Assembly (NCBI GenBank): GCA_022451485.1
Contig: JAKUQS010000010.1
Coordinates: 35,323-99,322, forward strand
Source: Gammaproteobacteria bacterium
GTDB taxonomy: Bacteria > Pseudomonadota > Gammaproteobacteria > Arenicellales > UBA868
Direction of reading: 5' to 3'
DNA: 64,000 nucleotides
Below are positions 34,429 to 44,211 of this stretch, one piece after another; position 1 is the stretch's first letter, and each line of letters opens with the position of its first letter. The notes under the pieces are model-generated. The model saw only the letters and a list, made by a program, of their open reading frames with translations. It made no database searches and was not told the DNA's origin. A program made the position numbers and the translations under genes.

Positions 34429-34471
34429 AATTCCCTCGTCGTGTCTGCCGGTATGAGTCACGGGAGGGTTA

Positions 34472-34477
34472 TATAAT
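34472..34477 (+). promoter_or_regulatory. Possible -10 element upstream of dapF
   Basis: A perfect TATAAT lies 52 bases before the dapF ATG. No good -35 is found 15–18 bases upstream and there is no TG extension, so the call is weak. Confidence 0.3.
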
Positions 34478-34529
34478 AGCCGTACGACCGTCTTCTTCTT
34501 TTTATGTGTTCCATGATGGTCTTTTGACC

Positions 34530-35360
34530 ATGCTTGAATTCACAAAAATGCACTCGTTGGGTAACGACTTTGTCATGCTCAATGACGTTCGTCGTGTTCT
34601 GGATTTGAGCACAGACCAGATTCAGCGTATAGCGGATCGGCATCGTGGCATTGGCTGCGATCAGGTGATCGTTGCGCAGTCTGGTCAGGAGGGGGTCGAT
34701 TTCTTCATGCGGGTCTTTAATGCGGATGGTACCGAGGTCGGACAATGTGGTAATGGCGCGCGTTGTCTAGGGCGGTATCTGGTGGAACAGGGATTAAGCG
34801 AGCGTCGTACGATCTCTATTCGTACGACGACCACAAGGCTAGAGTTGAAGGTCGGGGCGGATTGGCAGGTGCAAGTGCAGATGAATACGCCAGCGTTTGT
34901 CCCCACGGAGGTGCCCTTTGATGCTGAACGCGATGAACTGATCCATTCGGTCGATGTTGGTGGAGAGGTGGTGGCGGTGGCGGTGGCGTCGGTCGGCAAT
35001 CCGCATGCCGTTATTCAGGTCGAGGATCTCGAGCGGGCACCGGTGGGACGGTTGGGTCCGGCCATTGAGACGCATAGCCGCTTTCCCGAAGGCGCTAACG
35101 TCGGATTTCTGCAGGTTTTCGATCGTGACCGAGTGGCGCTGAGAGTTTGGGAGAGAGGCGTTGGTGAGACACAAGCCTGTGGCAGTGGGGCTTGTGCAGC
35201 GATGGCCGTGGCTCACCGTCAGGGTTTGGTAGGTGATCGTGTAGCGGTAGAGCTTCCCGGTGGTACAGCTATCGTTAGTTGGATGGGTCGTGGCGCTATT
35301 TGTCTGGAAGGCCCGGCGATTACTGTTTTCCAAGGCCGCATCGATCTGGAGTCAGGATGA
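34530..35360 (+). CDS. dapF: Diaminopimelate epimerase DapF
   Basis: The ATG at 34530 (MLEFTKMHSLGNDF) gives 276 residues; the open frame upstream is not protein-like. Both catalytic cysteines are visible: Cys73 in FNADGTEVGQCGNGARC and Cys217 in GETQACGSGACAAM. DapF interconverts LL- and meso-diaminopimelate for lysine and peptidoglycan synthesis. It is followed with an ATGA overlap by the DUF484 gene and then xerC, the usual gammaproteobacterial order. Confidence 0.97.
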   Translation: MLEFTKMHSLGNDFVMLNDVRRVLDLSTDQIQRIADRHRGIGCDQVIVAQSGQEGVDFFMRVFNADGTEVGQCGNGARCLGRYLVEQGLSERRTISIRTTTTRLELKVGADWQVQVQMNTPAFVPTEVPFDAERDELIHSVDVGGEVVAVAVASVGNPHAVIQVEDLERAPVGRLGPAIETHSRFPEGANVGFLQVFDRDRVALRVWERGVGETQACGSGACAAMAVAHRQGLVGDRVAVELPGGTAIVSWMGRGAICLEGPAITVFQGRIDLESG

Positions 35361-36067
35361 GTGTTTCTCGGCCAGGCCCCATTGCAGACGTCGTGGTCGA
35401 TGCGCAAGCGGTCGCTGTTTTTCTGCGCCAGCATCCGGATTTCTTCTTACGCTATGCAGATCTGTTGAGTGATCTCGAACTACCGCATTCCCGGGCCGGT
35501 GACACCATCTCACTAATCGAGCGGCAGGTGGATGTGTTGCGCCAGAAAAACGCATCACAACAAGTGCAGCTGGAGCAACTTGTTTTTCATGCGAAGGAAA
35601 ACGAATTGCGCCAGCAACGTTTAATGCGTTTTTTTATCAGTCTTTCAGCGCTGACCGAAGCCAAGGTTCTGTGCGAAAACATGCCCAAACAGTTGGCAGA
35701 GACTTTTGATCTGGCACATGTCGATATCAAGTTTATTGCTGAGCGGGTTTCCAAAGTTGAAGGGATGGCAATGCTCTTCAGCGGCAACGAGGGTTACGCC
35801 TGGTTAGCCGAGAGATTGGCTGATGGCCACAGCGTGTGTGATAACCGTATGCCCTCCGGGCCCCGTGACCTGTTGCTCGGCTCTACTGCGGCAAGCATTC
35901 GGTCACTGGCAGTGGTTCCGGTGACCAATCGTAGCGCTACGTTGGTCGCGATGATCGTTCTTGGCGCCACCCAGGCCGATCGTTACCAGCCCGGGGTGGA
36001 TACAGTGTTTCTCGATCTTGTCGGCGCCATGGTCAGTGCTACCTGTTGGCGGTTGGGTATCGTATAG
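35357..36067 (+). CDS. DUF484 family protein
   Basis: The ATG at 35357 overlaps the dapF stop and has GGAG upstream, giving 236 residues. The N-terminal VAVFLRQHPDFFLRYADLLSDLELPH is the DUF484 signature. A predicted coiled-coil helix (DVLRQKNASQQVQLEQLVFHA) follows, then a GAF-like C-terminal domain. Its function is unknown, but the dapF–DUF484–xerC neighbourhood is strongly conserved in gammaproteobacteria, suggesting a link to chromosome or cell-wall biology. Confidence 0.93.
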   Translation: MSVSRPGPIADVVVDAQAVAVFLRQHPDFFLRYADLLSDLELPHSRAGDTISLIERQVDVLRQKNASQQVQLEQLVFHAKENELRQQRLMRFFISLSALTEAKVLCENMPKQLAETFDLAHVDIKFIAERVSKVEGMAMLFSGNEGYAWLAERLADGHSVCDNRMPSGPRDLLLGSTAASIRSLAVVPVTNRSATLVAMIVLGATQADRYQPGVDTVFLDLVGAMVSATCWRLGIV

Positions 36068-36070
36068 CCC

Positions 36071-37012
36071 ATGGGCACTGCGAACGGGATTCAGCGGGAT
36101 ATCAATCGCTTTCTCAATCATCTGCGAGATGAGCGACGTCTGTCGGCCCACACGATCTCCGCCTATCGGCGGGACCTGGAGAAATTCACGGATTTTCTAG
36201 CGCGACGTGAAATCACAACATTGCGTCAGTTGGTGATAGCTCAGGCGCGGATGTTTCCCGCGCAACTGAACCAATCCGGTTTATCCAGTCGTTCCATTCA
36301 GCGGGCCTTGTCGGCGGTACGCACGCTCTATCGGTATCTGTTGCGTGAATCGAAGGTGGAGATCAACCCATTTTTGACAGCGCGTGACGTTGGTCACCGC
36401 CAGGCAGTCACCGCGCCGCGCGCCGAGCGTCGATTGCCGTCGACGCTGAGCATCGAGGAGATTGTCCAACTCGTCACCATTGATCCGCGAACCGACCTTG
36501 ACCGGCGTGATCGAGCCATACTGGAATTGTTTTATTCGTCTGGCCTCCGTTTGGCTGAGCTCTCGGGCTTGGATCTTGGTGACTTGGACTTGGCCGATGC
36601 GGTGGTGCGGGTGATGGGCAAGGGTGCCAAGACACGCATTGTGCCAATCGGTGGTTATGCCCGTGAATCGGTACTGGCTTGGCTTAATGTTAGATCCGCG
36701 TGTGCGAGGGAGAGGGAGCAGGCGCTGTTCGTTAACCGCAGCGGCACACGCCTGGGGGCGCGTGCTATTCAGCAACGGGTGGCAGTGTGGGCGCAGCGTC
36801 AAGGCCTAGGGCGACGAGTGCATCCGCACATGTTGCGCCACTCATTTGCCAGCCACGTACTGGAATCGAGTAGCGATCTTCGAGCGGTACAGGAATTGCT
36901 TGGCCATGCAGATATCTCAACCACACAGGTTTATACCCACCTTGACTTTCAGCATTTAGCCCAGGTCTACGATAACGCGCATCCTCGGGCGAGGCGCAAG
37001 AAAGCCGGATGA
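36071..37012 (+). CDS. xerC: Tyrosine recombinase XerC
   Basis: The 313-residue site-specific recombinase has an N-terminal SAM-like DNA-binding domain (HLRDERRLSAHTISAYRRDL) and a catalytic domain. Arg160 is in SSGLRLAELSGL, HMLRH follows (His253, Arg256), and Tyr288 is in TTQVYTHLDF. The location after dapF–DUF484 fits XerC. With XerD it resolves chromosome dimers at dif. It starts 3 bases after the DUF484 stop, in the same transcript. No dif-like site was recognised in the window. Confidence 0.95.
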   Translation: MGTANGIQRDINRFLNHLRDERRLSAHTISAYRRDLEKFTDFLARREITTLRQLVIAQARMFPAQLNQSGLSSRSIQRALSAVRTLYRYLLRESKVEINPFLTARDVGHRQAVTAPRAERRLPSTLSIEEIVQLVTIDPRTDLDRRDRAILELFYSSGLRLAELSGLDLGDLDLADAVVRVMGKGAKTRIVPIGGYARESVLAWLNVRSACAREREQALFVNRSGTRLGARAIQQRVAVWAQRQGLGRRVHPHMLRHSFASHVLESSSDLRAVQELLGHADISTTQVYTHLDFQHLAQVYDNAHPRARRKKAG

Positions 37013-37039
37013 GAGCACGCAGCGAAAGGGGATGATGCG

Positions 37040-38041
37040 ATGGTGACGATGGTGGTGGGTGGCGCCGGTTTTATCGGTATGAATATCGTAGAACGGCTGC
37101 TCATCGAAGAGAAGACGGTGGTTTTGTTTGATAAACGCCCGGTATCTGCTCCGGTGGTTCAGCACTTTAATGCCTTACCGGGCCGCTGGACTGAAGTGAT
37201 AGGAGACGTGTTGGATACCGTTGCCTTGTGTCATAGTCTCCGGCAGGCCCGGGTTTCACATCTGTTTTTCGGGGCCGCAGTGACGGCCGGTCCGCAGCGT
37301 GAGGCGCAGACACCCCGGCGAATCATCGAGACCAACCTGGTCGGTTTGGCGAGCGTTCTCGAGGCCGCGCGTAACGCGGGTCTGGAACGGGTAATCAATC
37401 TAAGTTCTGGGGCTGCCTACGGTGAGACGGCACACGGTGCTTCCCCTCTGCATGAGGATGCTTTGCTGGAACCCATCGGCCTTTATCCCGTCACGAAGGC
37501 GACGTCAGAACGCATTGTCCAAAGATTGGCAGGGTTATGGTCAATGAATCTGGTCAATGTGCGGTTAGGCCCTGTGTTTGGGCCGTGGGAATTGGATTCG
37601 GGTGTGCGTGATCTTTTAACACCCCAGTTGCAGGCAACTCAGTTGGCGTTGGCGTCTGGTGAAGCGATTTTGATGTTCGATGATCATCGGGATTGGACTT
37701 ATTCGCGTGATCTCGCGCGTGCGTTAGCGGCCTTAATGGCGCATTCTGCTCTGGATCATGATATGTACAACGTCAGCTGTGGAGTAAGCTCGAGCAGTTC
37801 AGCGTGGTGTGAGCATCTGGCAGCGCATTTCCCAGGGTTTTCCTGGCGTCTGGCACGCGATGGAGAGGAATCCAACGTGTATCAGCACGGCCCGCCTATT
37901 CGGCAGCCTCTGGTCACGGAACGCCTTGAAGCAGCGCTTGGTTGGATACCGCAGGCAGATTCCGACGCCGCGTTTGCCGATTGGCTGGCGTGGCTCGACA
38001 TCGCGCCGGCTTACTGGGAAGCAGTAGCGGCAGGGCGATGA
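37040..38041 (+). CDS. NAD-dependent epimerase/dehydratase (extended SDR)
   Basis: This 333-residue extended SDR has GGAGFIGMNIVERLL at the N terminus, NLSSGAAYGE for the catalytic Thr/Ser region, and YPVTKATSERIV (Tyr/Lys). It resembles UDP-sugar 4-epimerases and related nucleotide-sugar enzymes. The start at 37040 follows xerC by 27 bases, so it may be the last gene of the dapF–xerC transcript. The substrate is unknown. Confidence 0.88.
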   Translation: MVTMVVGGAGFIGMNIVERLLIEEKTVVLFDKRPVSAPVVQHFNALPGRWTEVIGDVLDTVALCHSLRQARVSHLFFGAAVTAGPQREAQTPRRIIETNLVGLASVLEAARNAGLERVINLSSGAAYGETAHGASPLHEDALLEPIGLYPVTKATSERIVQRLAGLWSMNLVNVRLGPVFGPWELDSGVRDLLTPQLQATQLALASGEAILMFDDHRDWTYSRDLARALAALMAHSALDHDMYNVSCGVSSSSSAWCEHLAAHFPGFSWRLARDGEESNVYQHGPPIRQPLVTERLEAALGWIPQADSDAAFADWLAWLDIAPAYWEAVAAGR

Positions 38042-38158
38042 AAGGCCTGTTTGGTGGCAGTTTGCTCGAATGATTGCACTGATCGCGCTATGTTAATATG
38101 TGACTGTTCCGTCAGCGCCCTGCTGGCTCATATCTTGTTCAAAAATTAAGGATTCCCA

Positions 38159-40180
38159 ATGGTTTTAACCTCCGTTGCGCTCATCCCCGTGGTGCTTGGT
38201 GTTCTGGGTCTTATTGCAGCCTTTGGCATTTATCGCATTGTTTTGAAGTATCCCGAAGGCACTGGCAAGGTTGCAGCCATCGCCGAGTTGATTCACCGAG
38301 GAGCTTTGGTTTTTATCCGCCGCGAGTACAGTTTTCTTGGCATCTTCGTGGTTGTAGTTGCAGCGCTGATTTTCTTCTCTGATCTGGGATGGCGCACTGC
38401 GGTTGCATTTCTTGTGGGGGCAGGTTGTTCGGCCGCCGCGGGTTACATCGGTATGTTTACTGCCACTCGAGCTAACGTTCGTACGACTACTGCGGCTCAA
38501 GAAAGTGGTGCTGACGCTGCGCTAAAGGTTTCATTTTTCGGTGGTTCGATCATGGGATTGACTGTGGCGGCAATGGGATTGCTAGGGCTTGGCCTGCTGT
38601 ATTACTTTTTTGGCAGTGATCCGGCCACTTCGCACGTGATTCATGGATTTGGTATGGGGGCTTCCTCGGTGGCGTTGTTCTCCAGGGTCGGAGGCGGCAT
38701 TTTCACAAAAAGCGCCGATGTTGGCGCTGACCTTGTTGGCAAGGTCGAAGCCGGTATTCCTGAGGATGATCCGAGAAATCCGGGCGTTATCGCGGATAAC
38801 GTTGGAGACAATGTTGGTGACGTTGCTGGTATGGGCTCGGACATTTTCGAGTCGTATTGCGGTTCGATCATCGCGACAATCGCCATAGCGGCCACGTTGT
38901 CACCAGTATTGATTGACCAGTTGGCAGGTGGGCAACAGAACCAGTTGATGTTCCTGCCACTGGCTTTGGCTTCGGTGGGTCTGGTGTGTTCATTGATCGG
39001 TATTCTGCTGGTTAGCGGAATGGCAAATAAGTCGCCGGCTGTTGCACTGCGGATCGGTACTATCGGCGCGACCATTATCTTTATCGTCGCTGCATTCGCT
39101 ACGATTCATTTGGTCGAATTGAGCGTGAAACTTTGGCTCGCTGTTCTGGTCGGGGCAGTGGGTGGCATTGTCATTGGCCTGGTGACTGAGTACTACACTG
39201 GTGGGCAGCCAGTTAGGAAGATCGCGGCAAGCGGAGAAACTGGACCCGCAACGGTAATGATCAGCGGGCTCGCCATTGGCATGCAATCGGTTACCGTTCC
39301 TGTGCTGGTGCTGAGTGCCATTATTCTTATTTCAAGTGAATTGGTTGGCATCTATGGTGTCGGTATTGCGGCTGTCGGTATGCTGGCAACGGTAGGAATT
39401 ACGATGGCAATAGATGCCTACGGGCCTGTCGCCGACAATGCAGGTGGTATTGCAGAAATGGCTGGTCTGGGTGAAGAGGTCAGGGAAATCACCGATACCC
39501 TGGATGAGTTAGGAAACACCACAGCGGCGATTGGCAAGGGGTTTGCCATTGGTGCAGCGGCGTTGGCGGCACTGGCAATTATCTCGGCGTATATTGAAAC
39601 CGTAATCCATCGTGTGCCGGAGTTCACACTGCAAATCAATGATCCCTTAGTGCTTTCCGGCATGTTTTTGGGTGGTATTTTTCCGTTTCTCGTCAGCAGC
39701 ATGACCATGAATGCAGTAGGTGATGCTGCGTTTGAAATGATTCATGAGATTCGTCGACAGTTTCGAGAGATCCCTGGTTTACTGGAGGGAAACGCCGAAC
39801 CGGATACCGCTCGCTGCGTAGAGATTGCCACGACCGCTGCCTTAAAACGGATGATCCCCCCGGGAGTGTTGGCAGTCGCCGCTCCGGTAGTAGTTGGATT
39901 TGGGCTTGGACCAGCGGCGCTTGGTGGCATGCTGGGTGGCGCATTGTTGGGTTGCGTGCTTCTTGCATTAACCATGGCCAACGCCGGGGGAGCTTGGGAT
40001 AACGCAAAGAAATACGTTGAAAAAGGCAACCTCGGTGGGAAGGGTTCTGATGTCCATAAAGCTGCGGTTGTTGGTGACACGGTGGGTGATCCGTTTAAGG
40101 ATACTTCCGGACCCTCCATGAACATCCTGATCAATGTGATGGCGATTGTTAGCCTCGTGATTGCACCGTTACTGAGTTGA
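38159..40180 (+). CDS. hppA: Membrane-bound pyrophosphatase HppA, K+-dependent type
   Basis: The 673-residue protein is a multi-pass membrane PPase with [35 protein letters not shown] and [12 protein letters not shown], which coordinate Mg-pyrophosphate. At residues 452–460 it has GNTTAAIGK: Ala456 and Gly459 mark the K+-dependent subfamily (K+-independent enzymes have Lys and Thr there). It couples PPi hydrolysis to H+ or Na+ export across the inner membrane. The cation cannot be settled from the motif alone. It is a single gene; no clean promoter hexamers were seen upstream. Confidence 0.95.
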   Translation: MVLTSVALIPVVLGVLGLIAAFGIYRIVLKYPEGTGKVAAIAELIHRGALVFIRREYSFLGIFVVVVAALIFFSDLGWRTAVAFLVGAGCSAAAGYIGMFTATRANVRTTTAAQESGADAALKVSFFGGSIMGLTVAAMGLLGLGLLYYFFGSDPATSHVIHGFGMGASSVALFSRVGGGIFTKSADVGADLVGKVEAGIPEDDPRNPGVIADNVGDNVGDVAGMGSDIFESYCGSIIATIAIAATLSPVLIDQLAGGQQNQLMFLPLALASVGLVCSLIGILLVSGMANKSPAVALRIGTIGATIIFIVAAFATIHLVELSVKLWLAVLVGAVGGIVIGLVTEYYTGGQPVRKIAASGETGPATVMISGLAIGMQSVTVPVLVLSAIILISSELVGIYGVGIAAVGMLATVGITMAIDAYGPVADNAGGIAEMAGLGEEVREITDTLDELGNTTAAIGKGFAIGAAALAALAIISAYIETVIHRVPEFTLQINDPLVLSGMFLGGIFPFLVSSMTMNAVGDAAFEMIHEIRRQFREIPGLLEGNAEPDTARCVEIATTAALKRMIPPGVLAVAAPVVVGFGLGPAALGGMLGGALLGCVLLALTMANAGGAWDNAKKYVEKGNLGGKGSDVHKAAVVGDTVGDPFKDTSGPSMNILINVMAIVSLVIAPLLS

Positions 40181-40275
40181 GCTAGTTAAATTTTCATGCT
40201 CAAGTATGGAGTCGATTCCTTAGCCGGATGTTTTGGCTGGAGTCCAAGGCATGGGTTGGCATCTAAAATGATGTG

Positions 40276-40824
40276 ATGGATAGTGTTCCCGTTCGGGTGG
40301 CCACTGCGCTGGATCTTGCAGCGGTTGCGGCCATCTATGCGGACGAAGTGCGTCGGGGCACCGCTTCTTTTGAGATTGAGCCGCCGAGCCTCGCTGAGAT
40401 TAAGCAGCGCTGGGTCGATGTCTGCAATTTAGGCTTACCCTACCTCGTGGCGCATCTAGACGAAAATGTTGCTGGATACACTTATGCGGTGCCCTATCGC
40501 ACCAGGCCAGCCTATCGTTACACCTTAGAAAATTCTGTTTATGTTGCTCCTTGGGCGCGTCAGCGCGGCGTGGGATTAGCATTGCTCAGGGGGTTGATCA
40601 GTGGCTGTGAAATCTGGGGTGCGCGTCAAATGATTGCTATCGTTGGTGATCCGACGGCAAACCATGGGTCTATTCGATTGCACGAAAAAGCAGGGTTTGT
40701 CTCTGTAGGAACACTGTCAGGTGTGGGACGCAAGTTCGATTCTTGGCTCGATTCATTGATAATGCAGCGAACACTAGGTTATGGGATTTCGAGCAGTCCC
40801 AGAGATCGTCGCGTGCCAGCGTGA
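40276..40824 (+). CDS. GNAT N-acetyltransferase, phosphinothricin-acetyltransferase-like
   Basis: This protein of about 182 residues has the PAT/YncA pattern: IYADEVRRGTASFEIEPPSL, ENSVYVAPWARQRGVGLALLRG (acetyl-CoA loop), MIAIVGDPTANHGSIRLHEKAGF and GRKFDSWLDSLIMQRTL. Family members acetylate methionine sulfone, phosphinothricin and related amino acids. The ATG at 40276 is preferred to a GTG three bases earlier. The next gene begins 2 bases after its stop. Confidence 0.9.
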   Translation: MDSVPVRVATALDLAAVAAIYADEVRRGTASFEIEPPSLAEIKQRWVDVCNLGLPYLVAHLDENVAGYTYAVPYRTRPAYRYTLENSVYVAPWARQRGVGLALLRGLISGCEIWGARQMIAIVGDPTANHGSIRLHEKAGFVSVGTLSGVGRKFDSWLDSLIMQRTLGYGISSSPRDRRVPA

Positions 40825-40825
40825 G

Positions 40826-41863
40826 ATGATTTCCGGGATGCTAGCCGCCGCGCGCTTTCTTCTTGCCCTCAGCGGTCGGCGGAAGAGGCCAGCACATTGG
40901 CAGCGTCAAGTGTTTATACGTTGTGATACCGAAGTTGATCTCTATTTGCCGAGTAGACCGAGCTTTGGAACCGTGGTTTTTGTGCACGGATTAAGTGTTT
41001 TGGGCCATCGTGACCCGCGCGTTGAGCAGTTGGGCCGGGCGCTGGCCACAGCGGGATTTCGGGCCGTTATTCCGTCCATCAAGAGTCTTCGCGAGCTGTG
41101 GATTCGGCGGGATCAGCCTCAGCAAGTCGAGCAATTGATTAGCGCTATCACGAGTGACGAAGAATTGGTACCAGGTGGATGTTGTGCTTTGATGGCGGTC
41201 TCCTTCTCAGGCGTTTTCGTCCTAAGAGCTGCTTGCCGTCCCGCATTGTCGGCGCGCATCAGTGCGTTGGGTTTGATCGGGGCTTATGCAGATGTCAACA
41301 GTGTGTGCGATTTTCTGGTGAACGCCAAGCGCGCTGATCCTTACGGCTATCTCCTTATGTTGCGTAGTTACTACGCAGAATTTGAAATGCCCTCGGCAAG
41401 GTTTCTTGGGGCCCTTGAACGTTGTATTGAGCACAGCATCTCCGACTCAGGAGCCGGGCCAACTGAGAGCATCCTAGATGCGGGTCAGCCTGAAGAGGCC
41501 TACTTAATCCAGCTGATTGCCGATCCGCGAGCCCGAGCCGATATGGGCAGGCGCATACAGTCAGTTTTTGATGCGGATTGGCGTGACTACGAAGTCCCGA
41601 TTGAATCACTTCAATCTGATGTGCCGGTGTTCCTGATTCATGGGCGAGACGATCGTGTGATCCCTGTTCAGCAGTCACGTGATCTAGCTGATCGACTTGA
41701 TGGTCGGGGTGTGGTCAATCGTTTGTGTGTGACTGGGTTTTTGAGTCATGGTGATAGTCGTATCCACTGGCTCGAGTTACCCGAAGTATTACGTGTGTGG
41801 CGTGCTTTTGCTTGGTTTTTCAGGTGTTGCCAGGTGAGTGCAAAGCGCCGATCGGAGCGGTGA
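40826..41863 (+). CDS. Alpha/beta hydrolase fold protein
   Basis: The ATG at 40826, just past the previous stop, gives 345 residues; the frame is open from 40781. Hydrolase features are VVFVHGLSVLGHRD, the elbow VSFSG (Ser nucleophile), LIHGRDDRVIP with the acid, and a C-terminal HGDSR that may carry the catalytic His. No signal peptide is convincing. It is not similar to the two RutD-like hydrolases. It ends 17 bases before a strong hairpin shared with the convergent PuuD-like gene. Confidence 0.78.
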   Translation: MISGMLAAARFLLALSGRRKRPAHWQRQVFIRCDTEVDLYLPSRPSFGTVVFVHGLSVLGHRDPRVEQLGRALATAGFRAVIPSIKSLRELWIRRDQPQQVEQLISAITSDEELVPGGCCALMAVSFSGVFVLRAACRPALSARISALGLIGAYADVNSVCDFLVNAKRADPYGYLLMLRSYYAEFEMPSARFLGALERCIEHSISDSGAGPTESILDAGQPEEAYLIQLIADPRARADMGRRIQSVFDADWRDYEVPIESLQSDVPVFLIHGRDDRVIPVQQSRDLADRLDGRGVVNRLCVTGFLSHGDSRIHWLELPEVLRVWRAFAWFFRCCQVSAKRRSER

Positions 41864-41880
41864 GCGGGCGAAGAAAATGA

Positions 41881-41905
41881 ATAGGGCGCCCAGCGGGCGC
41901 CCTAT
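41881..41905. terminator. Bidirectional terminator hairpin
   Basis: Perfect inverted repeat of 11-base arms (ATAGGGCGCCC and its complement) around AGC, lying between convergent genes. On the minus strand the stem is followed by a T-rich stretch (TCATTTTCTT), so it should terminate the PuuD-like transcript best; the + strand side lacks a T tract. Confidence 0.8.
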
Positions 41906-41930
41906 AGCGACAAGCCTGTAGCAATTCAGG

Positions 41931-42578
41931 TCAAGCGTAATGTACGACGCCGGCCATGATGACCGTCAGAATAATACTTGAGGTGATCACCGCGCTGACC
42001 GATTGGATGGCGCTCATCATTTTTCCCCAGATGGCATTGGCCTCGATGATGACAACAATGGCGAGACCAATAATAAGAGCAGTCATACTCATGTCACCGC
42101 CCCAAACACCGCCGCTTGCTTGGGTGCCGTGGATCGAGGCGACCATGAAATAAAGCATCGGTAAGGAAAAGAGCGTGTTCGTGCGTGAGGCTAGACCAGC
42201 TTTGGGCGCGGCGGCTGCTTTGTCACCTTCGTCCAGGCCAATGACGATGCGTTGATTTGGCCAGATAATTAGCCACACATTCAGCATCATCAGAGTACCC
42301 ATCAGCGCACCGAGTGTGATGCCAAGACTGAATCGTTGCTGGCTCATGATCCAGCCGAGCAGGATAAGACCAGTGAGAAAGGTGAACATGGCTGCCCAGC
42401 GGAACCACCATAGCGCGATTGGCGCGAGTTTCTGCATCACATCCGACTTGGCGCCGTCATCAGCGACTTTGACGTATTCAGTCTGCACAAAGTTGAAGTA
42501 GTAGAGCAGGCCAATCCACGCCACGCCGAAAACAATGTGACCAAAACGTAACAGTACATCGAGAAGGTATGCGTTCAT
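41931..42578 (-). CDS. PuuD-like (urate hydroxylase N-terminal type) membrane protein
   Basis: This 215-residue protein has about five membrane segments. The pattern resembles the membrane domain of PuuD/Urate_ox_N: HIVFGVAWIGLLYYFNF, WWFRWAAMFTFLTGLILLG, NVWLIIWPNQRIVIG, ASRTNTLFSLPMLYFMVASIH and a final VVHYA. Classical PuuD continues into a cytochrome c domain, absent here, so the protein is either a stand-alone membrane subunit or a relative with another function. The gene lies downstream of the TrpB2 gene on the minus strand with a 141-base gap. Urate oxidation would feed allantoin to the amidohydrolases near 8–12 kb (speculative). Confidence 0.72.
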   Translation of the reverse strand: MNAYLLDVLLRFGHIVFGVAWIGLLYYFNFVQTEYVKVADDGAKSDVMQKLAPIALWWFRWAAMFTFLTGLILLGWIMSQQRFSLGITLGALMGTLMMLNVWLIIWPNQRIVIGLDEGDKAAAAPKAGLASRTNTLFSLPMLYFMVASIHGTQASGGVWGGDMSMTALIIGLAIVVIIEANAIWGKMMSAIQSVSAVITSSIILTVIMAGVVHYA

Positions 42579-42719
42579 GGTTTGTGTCTCCCAGGTGTTT
42601 ATCTATGCAGTGGGTAAAAATCTGTGACGCAAGTCTAAATGACGTCTTCCCAAAGCGCCAATTCAGGTTGTTTTGAAGGGGTATTATGATTTACACAGCG
42701 GTGTCTCCTTTGCAGAGTC

Positions 42720-44081
42720 CTAGGCAACCGAGGGTAAGCCGGCTAGCGCCATGGCAACTTCCGATTCGTCATAGGGCTGATCGTGGAGTTTGCCGCTGGC
42801 AAAGTCGCTGTAGGCCTGCATATCGAAATAGCCGTGTCCGCACAGGTTAAATAAAATGGCCCGCGAAGTGCCTTCTGCTTTGCAACGCAGCGCCTCGTCG
42901 AGTGCACCTTTGACCGCGTGGTTCGCTTCAGGCGCTGGCAGAATACCTTCTGCCTTGGCAAACTCGACACCGGCTTCAAAGCACTCGACCTGTTGGTAGG
43001 ACACGGCTTCAACGTCGCCCGTGTTGACCAGCTGGCTGACTAATGGTGCCATGCCGTGGTAACGCAGGCCACCGGCGTGAAAACCAGGCGGCACGAATGC
43101 CGACCCCAGTGTGTGCATTTTGACCAGGGGGGTCAGATTTCCCGTGTCACCGAAGTCGTACGCATATTGACCGCGCGTCAGGCTAGGGCAGTTGGCCGGT
43201 TCGACCGCAACAACGCGACAGGCCTGTTCACCGCGCAGTTTTCGACCGATAAACGGGAAGGCAAGGCCGGCAAAATTGCTGCCGCCCCCGGTACAGCCAA
43301 TGACCACGTCAGGGTAATCGTCGGCCATCTCCATTTGGCGTAAGGCTTCTTGCCCAACGACAGTCTGATGCATCAGCACGTGGTTGAGTACGCTACCCAG
43401 CGAATACTTGGTGTCGTCCCGTTGCGCTGCGCATTCGACCGCCTCGCTGATGGCGATACCAAGGCTGCCGGTACTGTCGGGAGTGTCCGCGAGGATTTTT
43501 TTACCTGATTCTGTGCGGTTACTTGGGCTGGCGTGACAGGTGGCACCAAATGACTCCATGAATGCTCGCCGATAGGGTTTTTGGTCATAACTCACCCGCA
43601 CCATGAACACTTCTATTTCCAGACCAAACATTGAGCCGGCGAGGGCAAGGGATGAACCCCATTGGCCGGCGCCGGTTTCAGTGGTAATGCGCTTAACCCC
43701 CTCTTCGCGGCAGTAGAAGGCTTGAGCGATGGCGGTGTTGGGCTTGTGGCTGCCGGTCGGGCTCACCCCCTCATACTTATAGTAGATGCGGGCAGGCGTA
43801 TCCAGCGCTTGTTCCAGGCGTCGTGCACGGTACAGTGGACTGGGTCGCCATTGTCGATAAATATCGCGCACCGGCTCGGGAATATCGATCGTCCGCTCAG
43901 TGCTGACTTCTTGCATGATCGCCGCCATGGTGAAGAGTGGAGCGAGGTCATCGGGTCCGATTGGTTGGCCGGTTCCGGGGTGCAAAACAGGGGCCGGGGG
44001 ATCTGGCAGGTCGGCGGCGATGTTGTACCAGGATGTGGGAATGTCATTCTCGTCCAGTAGAAACTTAATTTGATCAGTCAT
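42720..44081 (-). CDS. TrpB2-type tryptophan synthase beta chain-like protein
   Basis: The 453-residue protein is longer than classical TrpB and has the TrpB2 pattern: N-terminal PTSWYNIAADLP, RPSPLYRARRLEQAL, PLP lysine in GVSPTGSHKPNTA, TETGAGQWGSSLALA and GCTGGGSNFAG. TrpB2 enzymes make tryptophan from serine and indole without strict need for TrpA. No trpA is nearby. It may salvage indole or act on another beta-replacement substrate. Confidence 0.92.
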   Translation of the reverse strand: MTDQIKFLLDENDIPTSWYNIAADLPDPPAPVLHPGTGQPIGPDDLAPLFTMAAIMQEVSTERTIDIPEPVRDIYRQWRPSPLYRARRLEQALDTPARIYYKYEGVSPTGSHKPNTAIAQAFYCREEGVKRITTETGAGQWGSSLALAGSMFGLEIEVFMVRVSYDQKPYRRAFMESFGATCHASPSNRTESGKKILADTPDSTGSLGIAISEAVECAAQRDDTKYSLGSVLNHVLMHQTVVGQEALRQMEMADDYPDVVIGCTGGGSNFAGLAFPFIGRKLRGEQACRVVAVEPANCPSLTRGQYAYDFGDTGNLTPLVKMHTLGSAFVPPGFHAGGLRYHGMAPLVSQLVNTGDVEAVSYQQVECFEAGVEFAKAEGILPAPEANHAVKGALDEALRCKAEGTSRAILFNLCGHGYFDMQAYSDFASGKLHDQPYDESEVAMALAGLPSVA

Positions 44082-44211
44082 GGCAGTTATTCGAGGTAAA
44101 CGGGTCGTGTTCAGGGACAGTACAGGCGACTAAGCATACCTCAAGCGCGGTGACGACACGGCTCCCTGAGCGATCGGGCGAGCGCTTCGAGTATCTCAGC
44201 GTTGGCGTGGT

